Source: an uncultured Brachyspira sp. (lineage in GTDB: Bacteria > Spirochaetota > Brachyspiria > Brachyspirales > Brachyspiraceae). Taken from it: a stretch of 45,802 nucleotides of DNA. The position numbers and the translations under genes were made by a program. The stretch spans positions 1 to 45,802 of the forward strand of contig NZ_CASEGO010000021.1 in NCBI RefSeq assembly GCF_949287625.1. The letters are read 5' to 3'. The notes beneath the pieces were generated by a model. It saw only the letters and a list, made by a program, of their open reading frames with translations, was not told where the DNA came from and did not search any database. Numbering within the stretch: the first letter of the stretch is position 1; each line of letters opens with the position of its first letter. Positions 33,825 to 41,658 of this stretch are shown one piece after another.

Positions 33825-34731
33825 TAAGATTAAAATCCATATTCCTATTTTTCATGTTTTTTGCCATAGATATTTTTGTTTCTTTAATACCTTCTTCTCT
33901 GCCTTCTTCTCTGCCTTCTTCTCTGCCTTCTTCTCTGCCCTCTTCTCTACCTTCTTCTTTAGATCTTTTTAAATCTAATTCTATACTTTTATTAAAAAAA
34001 TAAGTATCTACTTCTCTTTTTTTATACTTATCCATTACAGGAGTTTCATTTACAAAAGTTAGACATTTTTTTTCTACTTCTTCAAATATTGTATTTTCTT
34101 TCATTAAGACAGACATATCTTCTCCTTTAAAGAATTTTATCCAAGAAATGAATTCATTATGTATATTATTTAAATCATCTGATTTTGGAATATTTTTTAA
34201 ATTAAATTTAGGAAGCTCTATAAAATGTAATTGACAATGGTCTGTAAGTATTTTATTATTATTTAATTCTTTTAAAACATAACAGTTGTGTACTTTATCT
34301 TCATCTGTAAGAATAAAGTTTGTAATATTGATACTTACAGTAGGATTTAATTCATTGTAAATTCCGCCTCTGTTTATGCTGCTGCTATAATTATAAGCCC
34401 AATAATACAAAGCTCTTTTAATAAAATCTTCATTTCCTCTAGCTTGTATTTCTATTAATACCGTTATGCCTGTTTCAGTTGTTGCCTTTATATCTACTAT
34501 TGATTCTTTTTCATCGTAGTTTTCAGCTATATTAAATGGGTTTAGTATTTCTATTTTTTCAAAAGTAGCAAAATTTAGATCTTTAAATACTGAATTAATA
34601 AAATGTAAAGCTATATTTTCATTTCCGCTATGAGAAAACAGATAACGTATAAAGTAATCATTAATTCTATTTAAATTATTAACAGTTATAGGTTCATTTA
34701 ATATCTGCTTTAATTTTTCTAAATCTTTCAT
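33778..34731 (-). CDS. Rpn-like PD-(D/E)XK nuclease/transposase-family protein, paralogue 2
   Basis: 317 residues, a close paralogue of the gene at 9500. SIVDIKATTETGITVLIEIQARG carries the D...ExQ nuclease arrangement, then RALYYWAYNYSSSI. The proteins differ mainly in a short insert (KNIPKSDDLNNIHNEF) and in the C-terminal repeat, which here is six EEGR-type units, before the helix-turn-helix-like end LISELTGLSIKEIEEL. The start MKDLEKLKQ has no clear ribosome-binding site, as in the paralogue. Family members promote recombination or act as nuclease defence proteins; mobility is not shown here. It converges on the TPR gene and overlaps its last 47 bases. Confidence 0.85.
   Translation of the reverse strand: MKDLEKLKQILNEPITVNNLNRINDYFIRYLFSHSGNENIALHFINSVFKDLNFATFEKIEILNPFNIAENYDEKESIVDIKATTETGITVLIEIQARGNEDFIKRALYYWAYNYSSSINRGGIYNELNPTVSINITNFILTDEDKVHNCYVLKELNNNKILTDHCQLHFIELPKFNLKNIPKSDDLNNIHNEFISWIKFFKGEDMSVLMKENTIFEEVEKKCLTFVNETPVMDKYKKREVDTYFFNKSIELDLKRSKEEGREEGREEGREEGREEGREEGIKETKISMAKNMKNRNMDFNLISELTGLSIKEIEEL
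33890..33961 (-). repeat. 12-bp minisatellite (about six units) in paralogue 2
   Basis: Four perfect units of CCTTCTTCTCTG are followed by CCCTCTTCTCTA and CCTTCTTCTTTA, encoding repeated Glu-Glu-Gly-Arg. The position matches the 9612-9647 repeat of paralogue 1, where the unit sequence differs. Confidence 0.9.
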
Positions 34732-34889
34732 AATTTTTATTATACTAGATTAATTATAAATGTAAATATAATATTAATAAAAAAGTATTTAGGAGTTTGG
34801 ATTTTTATGTATAAAATATTTACATTATATATATTTGCTTTTATGTTAAATAATATAATTCTGTTATATTATATATTTTTTTTACTGTA

Positions 34890-34952
34890 TTGACAAAATT
34901 TTCATAATATATATTATATGGGGTATATTGTATTATAACAATATTTAGGAGG
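34890..34952 (+). promoter_or_regulatory. Promoter, leader hairpin and strong ribosome-binding site of the lipoprotein
   Basis: TTGACA (34890-34895), 16 bp, TATTAT (34912-34917). In the leader ATATTGT (34925-34931) pairs with ACAATAT (34938-34944). AGGAGG (34947-34952) follows 5 bases before the ATG at 34958. Confidence 0.7.
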
Positions 34953-34957
34953 TTTAT

Positions 34958-35335
34958 ATGATTAATAAGAAAAGGATTCTAAAATTTATATTGTTGATGG
35001 GATTGCTTTCATTAACATCTTTATTTTTGACATCATGCTCATCACTATTTGACTCAGCATCAAAATTCAGACCTTATGATTTAAGAGGTACTTGGAGAAA
35101 TAAGGATAATTACAGACAAAGATTTACGATTTCTTCTTATGGTATATTAACTTTTTATAATGATGATGGTTCATATAGCACTCATTATATTGAGAATTGG
35201 GATAATGAGAAGTATAATGAAAAAAGTTATTATGATTTAGTTATACCAAATCTTCCAATTTTAGGAAATATTACATTTTATTTTACAAGTGATAGAGAAT
35301 GTGAAATAAGTTATGGAAGTGTATCTCTAGCATAA
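34958..35335 (+). CDS. Small lipoprotein of unknown function
   Basis: 125 residues. A basic start and hydrophobic helix end at the lipobox LTSCS (Cys about 27), so it should be a lipid-anchored envelope protein. The mature part contains LRGTWRNKDNYRQRFTIS, YGILTFYNDDGSYSTHYIENWDN and a beta-rich end, resembling small lipocalin-like or YceI-type beta barrels of the 'RGTW' kind seen in many bacterial lipoproteins. The true family is not recognised. It is a single-gene unit with its own promoter and terminator. Confidence 0.8.
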   Translation: MINKKRILKFILLMGLLSLTSLFLTSCSSLFDSASKFRPYDLRGTWRNKDNYRQRFTISSYGILTFYNDDGSYSTHYIENWDNEKYNEKSYYDLVIPNLPILGNITFYFTSDRECEISYGSVSLA

Positions 35336-35380
35336 CTTATTATTTTGAAAAAGTAAGCTAAATAAAATATTAAAAAATAA

Positions 35381-35420
35381 AAACAAGCTGATAATTTTGA
35401 AGTTATCAGCTTGTTTTTTT
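35381..35420 (+). terminator. Intrinsic terminator of the lipoprotein
   Basis: AAACAAGCTGATAA (35381-35394) and TTATCAGCTTGTTT (35403-35416) form a 14-bp perfect stem with an 8-base loop, ending in a run of seven Ts. Confidence 0.92.
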
Positions 35421-35433
35421 ATATTCTGTCTTA

Positions 35434-35496
35434 TTATTTTATTCTTTTATGTTTAAAACTAGCTCTATGGCTCACATAATCTTTTATTATTGCTAA
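35434..35496 (-). pseudogene. ProA-like C-terminal remnant
   Basis: On the - strand this stretch reads LAIIKDYVSHRASFKHKRIK then TAA. Intact ProA just upstream ends QIVNDYVTHKSSFKHKRIK. The two share DYV-H-SFKHKRIK at corresponding positions but differ at several codons. It has no start and no body, so it is a fragment of a second, diverged proA tail, left after deletion or recombination. It lies beyond the inverted repeat 35496-35559. Confidence 0.75.
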
Positions 35497-35559
35497 TAAA
35501 AATTGTTAGTTAAATATATCATGCCATTCTAACGAATAGCAGGTACTAACAATTTTTAT
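35496..35559. repeat. 15-bp perfect inverted repeat between proA and its remnant
   Basis: ATAAAAATTGTTAGT (35496-35510) and ACTAACAATTTTTAT (35545-35559) enclose 34 bases. It lies 13 bases after the proA stop on the - strand and may terminate proA transcription. It also sits exactly between the two ProA-type tails, so it could mark a small insertion. Confidence 0.6.
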
Positions 35560-35571
35560 ATTGTTTATATT

Positions 35572-36870
35572 TTATTTTATTCTCTTATGCTTGAAGCTGG
35601 ATTTATGAGTAACGTAATCATTAACTATCTGATAGTTTCCAAAAATTTTGTACTTGTATATTGTTAAGCCTTCCAAACCTACAGGACCTCTTGCATGCGT
35701 TTTGTTTGTAGATATTCCCACTTCCGCACCGAAACCATATCTGAACCCGTCAGAAAATCTTGTAGAAGCATTAGAGTATACATTGGCAGAATCAACAAAT
35801 GTCATAAACTTTTCTATATTGTCTTTATTTTCTGATATGATTGAGTCTGTATGATGAGAGCCGTATCTGTTTATATGATTGTATGCTTCTTCTGTATCTT
35901 TTACTATTTTTAATGATACTTCCTTATCTCCATATTCGAAATGCCACTCTTTTACTTCGCCTATGTCTTGAGTATTTAATATTTTTTTTACTTCTTCATC
36001 ACCGTTCATCTTTATTTCATTTTCTTTAAACAGCTTATAAAGTTTTGGCAAATATTCTGAGGCTATATTTTTGTTTATGAGTATAGTTTCAACAGCATTG
36101 CAGGCACTTGGATACTGAGCCTTTGAATCCAAACATATTTTTAATGCCTTATCCTGATTGGCACTTTCATCTATATATAAATGACATATACCGTCAGCAT
36201 GTCCTAATACAGGTATGTTGGTATTTGATTTTATATACTGTACTAAGTTGTTTCCTCCTCTTGGTATTATAAGATCAATATATTTGTCCATTGATAATAA
36301 TTCTTTTATATCTTCTCTTGTGAATACTAAATTAACAGAGTGCTTTGGAAATTCTTTTATATTGTTTAGAGTTTCTTCTATTATATTAAATATAGCTTTA
36401 TTGGTATTTTCTCCCTCGCTTCCTCCTTTAAGTATAACAGCATTAGAAGACTTGATACATAAAGAAGATATTTGTGATATAACGTCTGGACGGGCTTCAA
36501 ATATTACAGCAATTAAACCAATAGGGCAGGATATTTTTTTTAATATTAAATTGTCATCAAGCTCGGTTTCTAATAATACCTTATTAATAGGGTCTTCAAG
36601 TTTAACAACATCTCTTATACCAGATACAACATCTATTAATTTATTTTCATCTAGTTTTAATCTGTTAAACATTGATTTAGAAATTTTGTTTTCGTCAAGA
36701 AGTTTTTGAGCGTATTCTAAATCCTTTTTATTGGCTTCAAATATTTTATCTTTATTTTTTTCTATTTTTTTTGCTATTTCAAGTAAGGCTTTGTTTTTTA
36801 TATCAGTATCAAGAGATTGTAATATATATGCGGCTTCTTTTGCATTTTTTACTAAATCTATTAATTCCAT
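35572..36870 (-). CDS. proA: Gamma-glutamyl phosphate reductase
   Basis: 432 residues, standard ProA. It makes glutamate 5-semialdehyde from gamma-glutamyl phosphate with NADPH in proline synthesis. Landmarks are VIFEARPDVISQISSLCIKSSNAVILKGGSE (cofactor pocket), IDLIIPRGGNNLVQYI, PVLGHADGICHLYID, the catalytic Cys in YPSACNAVETILI (about residue 255), and NASTRFSDGFRYGFGAEVGISTNKTHARGPVGL. No proB is adjacent. A 12-bp tandem duplication (AATATTCTCCGT twice, 36871-36894) duplicates the ribosome-binding site ACGGAGAAT before the ATG. It follows prmA by 44 bases. Confidence 0.97.
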   Translation of the reverse strand: MELIDLVKNAKEAAYILQSLDTDIKNKALLEIAKKIEKNKDKIFEANKKDLEYAQKLLDENKISKSMFNRLKLDENKLIDVVSGIRDVVKLEDPINKVLLETELDDNLILKKISCPIGLIAVIFEARPDVISQISSLCIKSSNAVILKGGSEGENTNKAIFNIIEETLNNIKEFPKHSVNLVFTREDIKELLSMDKYIDLIIPRGGNNLVQYIKSNTNIPVLGHADGICHLYIDESANQDKALKICLDSKAQYPSACNAVETILINKNIASEYLPKLYKLFKENEIKMNGDEEVKKILNTQDIGEVKEWHFEYGDKEVSLKIVKDTEEAYNHINRYGSHHTDSIISENKDNIEKFMTFVDSANVYSNASTRFSDGFRYGFGAEVGISTNKTHARGPVGLEGLTIYKYKIFGNYQIVNDYVTHKSSFKHKRIK

Positions 36871-36894
36871 AATATTCTCCGTAATATTCTCCGT
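36871..36894 (-). repeat. 12-bp tandem duplication carrying the proA ribosome-binding site
   Basis: AATATTCTCCGT occurs twice in a row. Read on the - strand this gives ACGGAGAATATT twice, so the gene has a second GGAG site upstream of the one it uses. Two similar 14-base blocks ending AAACAATAA (about 36903-36930) lie just before, at the end of prmA. Confidence 0.9.
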
Positions 36895-36914
36895 AAATTT
36901 TTATTGTTTAATGC

Positions 36915-37784
36915 TTATTGTTTAAGCATTAAAGATACCCAATCATTTTTTGATTTTCTTAAAATAATATTGAGTTTATTTTCTCTTACAGCATTTTTCA
37001 TAAATGATTCTTTTTCTAATAATATACCTGATAATATTAAAACAGAATCCGTTTTTAATAAAGATTTTAAGTCTGGAAGTATTTCTATTAATATATCAGT
37101 TTCTATATTGGCAATAACCAAATCAAATTTAAAATTCATGTTAATTAAATCTTTAGCACTTCCAAGTATAACATTATCTATTTTTATATCGTTATATGAA
37201 GCATTATCAAGAGTACAATTAACGGCGTCATTGTCTATATCGATTGAAGTAATATTTCCAGCACCAAGTTTGTATGCAAATAATGATAATATACCGCTTC
37301 CGCATCCAATATCAGCAATACTCTTTGATGCTATATCGTTGTTATCAGCATATTCATTAATCATCTCAAGGGCAAGAGAAGTAGTTTCATGAGTACCTGT
37401 TCCGAATGCATACTGCTTTGCTATATAAAGAGGATTAGAACTTTCTTCATTATGAAAATCTTTTAAGTTTGGTACTATAGTTATATTTCCAATATCAAAA
37501 GGTTTTAAAAACTCTATGTAGGAAGTTAAATATTCCTCTGATTTTAACTGTTTTGTAGTTAAAGTATAATTGGCAATATCTTTTATATTTTCTTCTATTA
37601 TAGAGAGATTATTTTTTAATATATCTTCTGTTTCATTATATATATTTACTATAGACGAATTGCTGTCATCTATTGGAAACTCTATATTAAAACCCAATAT
37701 ATTTAATTGACCGCTTTCTATAACAGCCTCTATTATATCCTCAAATCCTCTTTCTAATTTTATAGATAATGAATATATCAGCAT
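36915..37784 (-). CDS. prmA: Ribosomal protein L11 methyltransferase
   Basis: 289 residues. An N-terminal substrate-binding half is followed by a class I SAM methyltransferase domain: AFGTGTHETTSLALEMINE, KSIADIGCGSGILSLFAYKLGAGNITSIDID, DLVIANIETDILIEILPDL. The GTGTHxTT block and N-I/L-x-T after VIANI are PrmA hallmarks. It trimethylates L11. It is upstream of proA in the same direction and downstream of the DUF4954 gene with only 25 bases between, so the three are probably one transcript. Confidence 0.93.
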   Translation of the reverse strand: MLIYSLSIKLERGFEDIIEAVIESGQLNILGFNIEFPIDDSNSSIVNIYNETEDILKNNLSIIEENIKDIANYTLTTKQLKSEEYLTSYIEFLKPFDIGNITIVPNLKDFHNEESSNPLYIAKQYAFGTGTHETTSLALEMINEYADNNDIASKSIADIGCGSGILSLFAYKLGAGNITSIDIDNDAVNCTLDNASYNDIKIDNVILGSAKDLINMNFKFDLVIANIETDILIEILPDLKSLLKTDSVLILSGILLEKESFMKNAVRENKLNIILRKSKNDWVSLMLKQ

Positions 37785-37809
37785 AACAACTCCAAATATT
37801 TTTTATATA

Positions 37810-39792
37810 TTATAATATATTAATTAAATTATTAATATCATTTATTTTATTTTCCATGTCTTTTTTATATTTTACAACGAAAGTATTATCATTAACAGTG
37901 CCTCTCACAGCCTCAAAATCTTTTTCCATCATAGTTTTATCATCTATTCCAGCACTAACCATTTTTGCTGTATCATACTCTTTTTCAACATCTTTATAAA
38001 ATATATCATACGCTTTTTCTAATAATATTTTATGCTTGTCTAATAATTTTTTTATATTATCTTTATTAATACTTTCTATATTATATCTTAATTTAATACA
38101 GTTCATAACCCAAGATTTTTCATCTTCAGAGTATATATTGTATAATTTTTCAAACTCTTCAATTAATGCTTTTATATCATTTATTTTATCATTTTCTAAG
38201 TCTTTTATTATATTATCAACTCTATCTTTAGCACATATAAGCCCTCCAATATCAGACCAATTATCAAATACATTATTTTTATCATATTCTAAATTTGATA
38301 TTATCTCATCTATGTTTTTAGAGCTTTTTATATATGAAAGTATTTTGTTATGTAAGTATAAATCTATTGCTGTAGAGTATCTTTTTGAGTATTTATCTAA
38401 AGAAGATTTTTTTATTATCATATTTTTGTATGTTAAAAAGTTTTTATCATCATTATATTTTTCTTCTTTAATATTTTTTAATATCTTTTCGGATTTAATC
38501 ATTCTTGAAACAGTATATGGACTAAACACATCAAATATTATCAAATCTTTTTTATCGCCTTTTCTTCTGTCTCTGTCTTTCCATTTATTTTCATCTCTTG
38601 AAAGCCCGACACCGAATAAATTTAATGCAGGTATTAGTCTTGTTTGATGGTATCCATGTTCAGTTATATATGAGAAAGGAAAATCTGAAGCATCAACATT
38701 ATCATAATGAGCACCTATAACTGTTGAAAAAGCCCCTATATAAGAAGGCCATAAAATATATGAGTTACTTCCAGTTTTGCATCCTCTCTCCATAAAACCA
38801 TGATGATAAGGTCCTAATTTATACATATGATTGCTTTGATTAGTACCGCTTCCTGCATTAAAAAATGAAAAATGACTTGCTATTAAAAGTGTTGCTTTAT
38901 GATGCGTAACAGTATAAGGACCTGCAAATATAGAAAACATCTCACCATGCTCGCCTTCGCAGTTTGCAAAAAGAAGAGAATCCTCACAGGAAAACTGCCT
39001 TGCAAGTCTTACGCCTTCTCCTATAAAAGCCTTTTTTATTACAGTACTGTCTGTTATGTCTGCACCTTTAAGTACAATAGAATCTTTTAATATAACAGAA
39101 GTTCCTATATATGAAGGGCATTCTTTTGTACTGATTATTGTAGTATTATTGATTTCATCGGTATTTTCTATAGTGGTGTATGGATCTATTAATGAGTTTT
39201 TTATAAGTCTTGCATTTATAATTTTTGCATATTTTTTAATTTTTCCGAATTTTCTTGTTTTTTGATTAGTATAATTATCTATAATTGAATTAATTTTTTC
39301 ACGCATTAATTTTTTATGTCTGTATATTGCAACTAAGTATGCTATATGAGAATTAAGCCTATTAAATATTTTAACACTTCTTCCGTCTCCCTCCATAATA
39401 GGCGAAGTCTCTACACCGTTACCGAAACTGCTTTTTCCTTCCATATATATAGATCCTGCATTCTCTATTATCACGCCTTTTTCTATTTTGTAATTAGCTA
39501 TAAATCTTCCTATATTATTTATATACACATTTCCGTTTATAAATACATCTATTAAAGTTGCTCTGTTAATAGAGGCTGGTACTTTAAGTTTTTTATGATA
39601 TCTGACATTTCCGTTAAGAGAGTTAATTTTTACTCTGCCATGAAACTGAACATCTTTTATTCTGCTTAAATCTACGTTTTTGATTAGTATTTTATCCCAA
39701 GACTGAGAAGAACAGCCCTGAGATTTTAGAAAGTTAATCTCTTCGTTGGTAAGATTTCTAAAATCCTTATCCTGTTTTTTAAAAATGTACAT
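37810..39792 (-). CDS. DUF4954 protein (left-handed beta-helix-like)
   Basis: 660 residues of the DUF4954 family found in Bacteroidetes and spirochaetes. Residues about 35-335 show hexapeptide-like beta-helix spacing (KVPASINRATLIDVFINGNVYI, SYIGTSVILKDSIVLKGADITDSTVIKKAFIGEGVRL). A conserved family core follows: EHGEMFSIFAGPYTVTHHKATLLIASHFSFFNAGSGTNQSNHMYKLGPYHHGFMERGCKTG. The C-terminal third is helical and less conserved. The fold suggests nucleotide-sugar or acyl transfer, but no activity is established. It starts the prmA-proA gene group. Confidence 0.9.
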   Translation of the reverse strand: MYIFKKQDKDFRNLTNEEINFLKSQGCSSQSWDKILIKNVDLSRIKDVQFHGRVKINSLNGNVRYHKKLKVPASINRATLIDVFINGNVYINNIGRFIANYKIEKGVIIENAGSIYMEGKSSFGNGVETSPIMEGDGRSVKIFNRLNSHIAYLVAIYRHKKLMREKINSIIDNYTNQKTRKFGKIKKYAKIINARLIKNSLIDPYTTIENTDEINNTTIISTKECPSYIGTSVILKDSIVLKGADITDSTVIKKAFIGEGVRLARQFSCEDSLLFANCEGEHGEMFSIFAGPYTVTHHKATLLIASHFSFFNAGSGTNQSNHMYKLGPYHHGFMERGCKTGSNSYILWPSYIGAFSTVIGAHYDNVDASDFPFSYITEHGYHQTRLIPALNLFGVGLSRDENKWKDRDRRKGDKKDLIIFDVFSPYTVSRMIKSEKILKNIKEEKYNDDKNFLTYKNMIIKKSSLDKYSKRYSTAIDLYLHNKILSYIKSSKNIDEIISNLEYDKNNVFDNWSDIGGLICAKDRVDNIIKDLENDKINDIKALIEEFEKLYNIYSEDEKSWVMNCIKLRYNIESINKDNIKKLLDKHKILLEKAYDIFYKDVEKEYDTAKMVSAGIDDKTMMEKDFEAVRGTVNDNTFVVKYKKDMENKINDINNLINIL

Positions 39793-40050
39793 AACTAAAA
39801 AATTTCCCTTAATATATTATTTATTAATCATTATGTTAACTACATAAAATTGTGTAAATTTTTTGTAAAATCAGAAAATCGTTAAAAAATGAAAAATATT
39901 AAAGATTATATATTAAAAGTAAATAATTTGCTATTCTTTATTTAAATAAATTTGATATTAGATATTGACTTTTTTTATTATAGCTTATATTATGAAAATA
40001 ATTCAATTTTTTGTATGACAGTTATATCTTTGAATAACTAAGATTATATA

Positions 40051-40668
40051 TTATTCAAAAGTAACAGCAGCACCTATACCGTCAGTAACATCTAATTCTA
40101 TTATGATTTTTCCATCTTTAGCTGAAGAATCAAATTCATATTTTGAATTATCATCTAATAATAAAGTAGCTTCTATAACAGCTTTCTTATTATCATTATT
40201 TTCTTTAGCAGGTTCTACTTTATCTATTTTTAATCCAAGTGTTTTTAGTTCTTCAGTTTTAAAAGCAGCTTTTATAGCTGAAGCAGCAGTAGTTCTTTCA
40301 AATTTATCTGTTCCTGAAGGATCTTTTTTGTTAGAAGAACCTTTAACTGTTATTTTTAATTCACTACCTGAAAATTTGGCAGATGTAAAAGAAAATTTTC
40401 CTTCTTTTGCATTTTCTTTTGTTGTTAATATAACATCTCCTAATGTTTGAACAGCTTTTTCTAAACTATCTTTTGTAACAGATGTTTTTTTTGCTTCTTC
40501 TTTACCGTCTGTAGGTGTAGTAGCTGGTTCTTGACCTGAAGGTGTAGTAGTAGTTGTTGTACTTCCTCCTGTGTTTTTTACTGGGTCTGTTGTCTTGTTG
40601 TTACAGCTTACTGCTAGTATTGCTGATGCTGCAACTACCAAAAATAATGTTAAAATCTTTTTGTTCAT
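40051..40668 (-). CDS. Thr/Lys-rich lipoprotein
   Basis: 205 residues from MNKKILTLF at 40668, chosen because AGGAGTT lies 10 bases upstream; a longer reading to 40707 lacks a site. A signal peptide ends at the lipobox AVSC (Cys about 22). A Thr/Pro/Gly-rich flexible linker (residues about 25-60) is followed by a compact domain with DSLEKAVQTLGDVILTTKENAKEG, FSGSELKITVKGS, KFERTTAASAIKAAFKT and a final beta sheet. It looks like a surface lipoprotein. It is probably highly expressed: a good promoter lies at 40767-40795 on the - strand. Function unknown. Confidence 0.85.
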   Translation of the reverse strand: MNKKILTLFLVVAASAILAVSCNNKTTDPVKNTGGSTTTTTTPSGQEPATTPTDGKEEAKKTSVTKDSLEKAVQTLGDVILTTKENAKEGKFSFTSAKFSGSELKITVKGSSNKKDPSGTDKFERTTAASAIKAAFKTEELKTLGLKIDKVEPAKENNDNKKAVIEATLLLDDNSKYEFDSSAKDGKIIIELDVTDGIGAAVTFE

Positions 40669-40700
40669 ATAGTGAACTCCTTTATAAAATTTTTTTATTA

Positions 40701-40795
40701 TAAACATTATTGCTAATGTTTACTGCTTTAAAAATATTAGAAACTTTTGATATGTGTTAATGGATTATTATGATTTGATTGTTTTTATTTGTAAA
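40701..40795 (-). promoter_or_regulatory. Lipoprotein promoter with palindrome in the leader
   Basis: On the - strand, TTTACA (complement of 40790-40795), 17 bp, CATAAT (complement of 40767-40772). In the transcript, TAAACATTA and TAATGTTTA (40701-40709/40714-40722) form a perfect 9-bp stem with a 4-base loop, about 33 bases before the ATG. AACTTT..AAAGTT (40823-40836) lies further upstream. The remaining gap to 41229 is AT-rich; the 64-codon open frame there is a composition artefact. Confidence 0.6.
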
Positions 40796-41229
40796 GTTTT
40801 TTCTTTACTATTTCTGTAATTCAACTTTACAAAGTTTTTTACTAACTTTTTTATCAATGTTTCTAATTTAATCATACTTAAATGCTAGATGGCTTTATGT
40901 TTTATGTCAATAGCAGGCAATTATTTTTGTCTAAAAAAAATTATTTTTTTTATTTTTTTTCGATGTGTTTTTTTAGATATTAAAGAAAAAATTGATTTTT
41001 CTCTTATCTCTCATAAAAATATATTTTTATTTTTTTCTGATTTTTTAAAAATAATAATCAAAATATATTTTTTTAGCTTGTAAATAAAATATTAAAAAAA
41101 AATTCTTGTGTAATTTTTATTTGTTAAACCTGTGAATATACTTAATATTGTTAAATAATGTTTACTTTACTTTTTACACAATTTTTTTGAAAAATAATAA
41201 AAAATATAAAAAAAATTTATTTTCTGATA

Positions 41230-41280
41230 TTGACTTAATAGTTATATAAGTATATTATTATATTATAATATACTTATATA
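41230..41280 (+). promoter_or_regulatory. Metal-responsive promoter/operator of the ArsR-ATPase operon
   Basis: TTGACT (41230-41235), 17 bp, TATTAT (41253-41258). The perfect 15-bp inverted repeat TATATAAGTATATTA (41243-41257) and TAATATACTTATATA (41266-41280) with an 8-base spacer covers the -10 box and start region. Placement of the dyad over the promoter is how ArsR/SmtB repressors act, so autoregulation is expected. Confidence 0.85.
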
Positions 41281-41292
41281 AAGGTTAGTCTA

Positions 41293-41658
41293 ATGAAAAA
41301 AGAAGATATTATTAATGATGATGACTGCGAAGTTACTTCAGAAGATGAGAATATATCATCACTTATTCCAAAACTTCCCAATGATGAAGAGTTTTCGCTT
41401 TTGGCTGGATTTTTCTCTGTGTTTTCAGATCCTACCAGACTTAAAATAATATCAGCATTAAGCGAAAAAGAATTATGTGTGCATGAATTATCATCTTTGC
41501 TTGATATGAAGCAGCCTTCTGTTTCTCAGCATTTAAAAATGCTTTGGCAGGCTAGGGTAGTAAAAAAAAGAAAGGTAGGGCTTCATGTATTTTACAGGCT
41601 TGATGATGAACATATAGAAAAAATTTATACTTGGGGGTATGAGCATGTTAAAGAATAA
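41293..41658 (+). CDS. ArsR/SmtB-family metal-sensing repressor
   Basis: 121 residues. The winged helix-turn-helix has FFSVFSDPTRLKIISALSEKELCVHELSSLLDMKQPSVSQHLKMLWQARVVKKRKVGLHVFYRLDDEHI. ELCVHEL is the alpha-3 metal site block in CadC/ArsR types (Cys in the ELCV position), and the N-terminus has an acidic, Cys-containing stretch (DDDCEV) that could complete a CadC-type site. It likely represses the downstream ATPase and itself, releasing DNA on binding Cd, Pb or Zn. The last 20 bases overlap the next gene's start. Confidence 0.92.
   Translation: MKKEDIINDDDCEVTSEDENISSLIPKLPNDEEFSLLAGFFSVFSDPTRLKIISALSEKELCVHELSSLLDMKQPSVSQHLKMLWQARVVKKRKVGLHVFYRLDDEHIEKIYTWGYEHVKE

Noticed and set aside
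40029..40059. 9-bp inverted repeat at the end of the lipoprotein gene (TTTGAATAA/TTATTCAAA)
   Set aside because: It has no U tract and is AT-only, so it cannot be called a terminator.
40889..41083. 64-codon Phe/Ile-rich open frame
   Set aside because: It is a run of T-rich DNA with no ribosome-binding site or family match.
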